Shown: positions 16,798 through 18,132 of the stretch, piece after piece
How the letters are laid out: each line of letters opens with the position of its first letter
How positions within the stretch are numbered: position 1 is the first letter of the stretch
The notes under the pieces: model-generated
The model's database searches: none
Seen by the model: the letters and a program-made list of their open reading frames with translations, nothing else
What the model was told of the DNA's origin: nothing
Translations under genes and position numbers: made by a program
NCBI RefSeq assembly: GCF_946477055.1
Contig: NZ_CAMKXG010000040.1
Span: forward strand, 1 to 18,132
From: Lonsdalea britannica
GTDB lineage: Bacteria; Pseudomonadota; Gammaproteobacteria; Enterobacterales; Enterobacteriaceae
Direction: 5' to 3'
DNA length: 18,132 nucleotides

Positions 16798-17451
16798 TTA
16801 CTTGCGAGTGACAGCCCGTACTGCGCGATCGCCGCAGAATTGAATGATAAAAACCAACACAACCAACAGCACTAATACTGTATTCATCACCGTGGAGTTA
16901 TAACCGACATAACCATACTGATAACCGATTTGTCCTAGGCCGCCAGCGCCAACGGCTCCCCCCATTGCAGAATAGCCCACCAGGGTAATCAATGTGATGG
17001 TCGCAGCGTTAATCAGACCCGGTAAAGCTTCAGGCAGTAAGATCTTTTTAATGATTTGCATCGGCGTGGCGCCCATTGCCCGCGCGGCTTCGATCAATCC
17101 TCCGGGGATTTCCAACAGCGCATTTTCCACCATACGAGCGATAAACGGTGCTGCACCGACGGTGAGCGGCACGATCGCAGCCTGAAGACCAATCGAGGTG
17201 CCGACAATCATGCGGGTAAACGGAATCATCCACACCAGCAATATAATGAAAGGGATGGAACGGAAGATATTCACGATGGCCGAAAGCGCCCGATAAAGTT
17301 TGGGATTGGCAATAATCTGTCCCGGACGCGTTATATAAAGAAGAACGCCGACAGGCAGCCCCAGAACGAAACCGAAGAAGCCTGAAACCAGGGTCATCAC
17401 AATTGTTTCCCACACGCCGCGGGCCATTAACCACATCATGGCTTCAGACAT
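16798..17451 (-). CDS. metI: Methionine ABC transporter permease
   Basis: Inner-membrane permease of the MetNIQ methionine importer. Its 217 residues equal E. coli MetI. Several hydrophobic segments expected to form five membrane helices are visible. The coupling helix that contacts MetN is the EAA-type motif [44 protein letters not shown] and the tail [11 protein letters not shown] are conserved. The start at 17451 overlaps the last codons of metN by eight bases, the same arrangement as in E. coli, which supports coupled translation. Confidence 0.97.
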   Translation of the reverse strand: MSEAMMWLMARGVWETIVMTLVSGFFGFVLGLPVGVLLYITRPGQIIANPKLYRALSAIVNIFRSIPFIILLVWMIPFTRMIVGTSIGLQAAIVPLTVGAAPFIARMVENALLEIPGGLIEAARAMGATPMQIIKKILLPEALPGLINAATITLITLVGYSAMGGAVGAGGLGQIGYQYGYVGYNSTVMNTVLVLLVVLVFIIQFCGDRAVRAVTRK

Positions 17452-18132
17452 AACCGAGTACCTCTATATTTGCATGGTTATCTTGCAGGAATTTGATTGC
17501 TGCGGTGGTCTCTGCTTCCGTGCCGGCCATTTCCGCCAGCATGACGCCGAACTTAACGCCGCCTGCGTAATCCATCTGCGCACTGATAATATTGTTGTTA
17601 ACGTTGAAGCGCCGTGCGATTTCAGACAGTAAGGGAGCATCCACAGACTGACCGGTAAACTCCATGCGCAGTAAAGGAATACTGCCTTCATGAGGCGTCG
17701 GCGTCATGCGTGCGACATAGTCGTCCGGAATATCCAGATGTAACGTGGAGTGGATGAATTTCTGAGCCAGCGGCGTTTTGGGATGAGAGAACATCTGCCC
17801 TACGGTGTCCTGCTCGATCAGACGTCCTTCACTAATCACGGCGACCTGATCGCAGATACGCTTCACGACATCCATTTCGTGGGTGATCAGCAGAATGGTC
17901 AATCCCAGACGGCGATTGATATCTTTCAGCAACTCCAAAATAGCGCGAGTGGTGGCCGGGTCCAGCGCGCTGGTGGCTTCATCACACAACAGAACCTTGG
18001 GATTACTGGCCAATGCGCGGGCGATGGCAACGCGCTGTTTCTGTCCGCCTGAAAGATTGGCGGGATACACATCGTGTTTATCCGACAGCCCAACCAGTTC
18101 CAGCAGCTCATTGACGCGCTGTTTGATCTTGG
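17444..18132 (-). CDS. metN: Methionine ABC transporter ATPase, 5' end missing
   Basis: ATPase subunit that powers methionine import. The last 228 residues are visible, and about 115 N-terminal residues, including the Walker A motif, lie beyond the window edge. The frame is open to the edge and reads [20 protein letters not shown] there, so the first in-frame ATG (18070) is not the true start. Visible are the ABC signature [16 protein letters not shown], Walker [13 protein letters not shown], the switch His in LLITHEMD and the C-terminal ACT-like (NIL) domain from about [15 protein letters not shown], which binds methionine and inhibits transport when methionine is plentiful. It overlaps metI by eight bases. 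Confidence 0.98.
   Translation of the reverse strand, partial: KIKQRVNELLELVGLSDKHDVYPANLSGGQKQRVAIARALASNPKVLLCDEATSALDPATTRAILELLKDINRRLGLTILLITHEMDVVKRICDQVAVISEGRLIEQDTVGQMFSHPKTPLAQKFIHSTLHLDIPDDYVARMTPTPHEGSIPLLRMEFTGQSVDAPLLSEIARRFNVNNNIISAQMDYAGGVKFGVMLAEMAGTEAETTAAIKFLQDNHANIEVLGYV

Overview
The window is a compact stretch of chromosome from a gamma-proteobacterium of the order Enterobacterales. Nearly every protein lines up end to end with its Escherichia coli counterpart. The arrangement fits plant-associated genera of the Pectobacteriaceae (Dickeya, Pectobacterium, Brenneria or Lonsdalea type): cysG sits directly upstream of cysDNC, and a ParB-like gene separates cysH from cysG. 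The genus is inferred from memory of the families, not from a search. I see no insertion sequence, prophage, CRISPR array, tRNA or rRNA.

Region 1 (1-6427) is assimilatory sulfur metabolism. It holds the 3' part of cysH and its terminator, an unrecognised gene with a ParB-like motif (818-1861), and the run cysG-cysD-cysN-cysC. CysN/CysD make APS, CysC phosphorylates it to PAPS, CysH reduces PAPS to sulfite, and CysG makes the siroheme used by sulfite reductase.

Region 2 (6478-12776) is the conserved run ygbE-ftsB-ispD-ispF-truD-pcm-nlpD-rpoS, covering cell division, isoprenoid synthesis, tRNA pseudouridylation, protein repair, amidase activation and the general stress sigma factor. surE, normally between truD and pcm, is absent. 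The 108-base gap still carries what looks like the last codons of surE overlapping the pcm start. The rpoS promoter inside nlpD and the structured rpoS leader, including the small-RNA pairing segment, can be read from the sequence.

Region 3 (12804-18132, all minus strand) holds rcsF-trmO-proS and the methionine importer genes metN (partial)-metI-metQ. In E. coli this block lies far from rpoS. Here proS meets rpoS tail to tail across one bidirectional terminator, so 12777-12854 is a synteny junction relative to E. coli.

No clearly new system is present. The observations most worth checking are the surE scar, the ParB-like gene with inverted repeats upstream, the rpoS leader with a re-sequenced hairpin in a conserved position, and the rpoS/proS junction.
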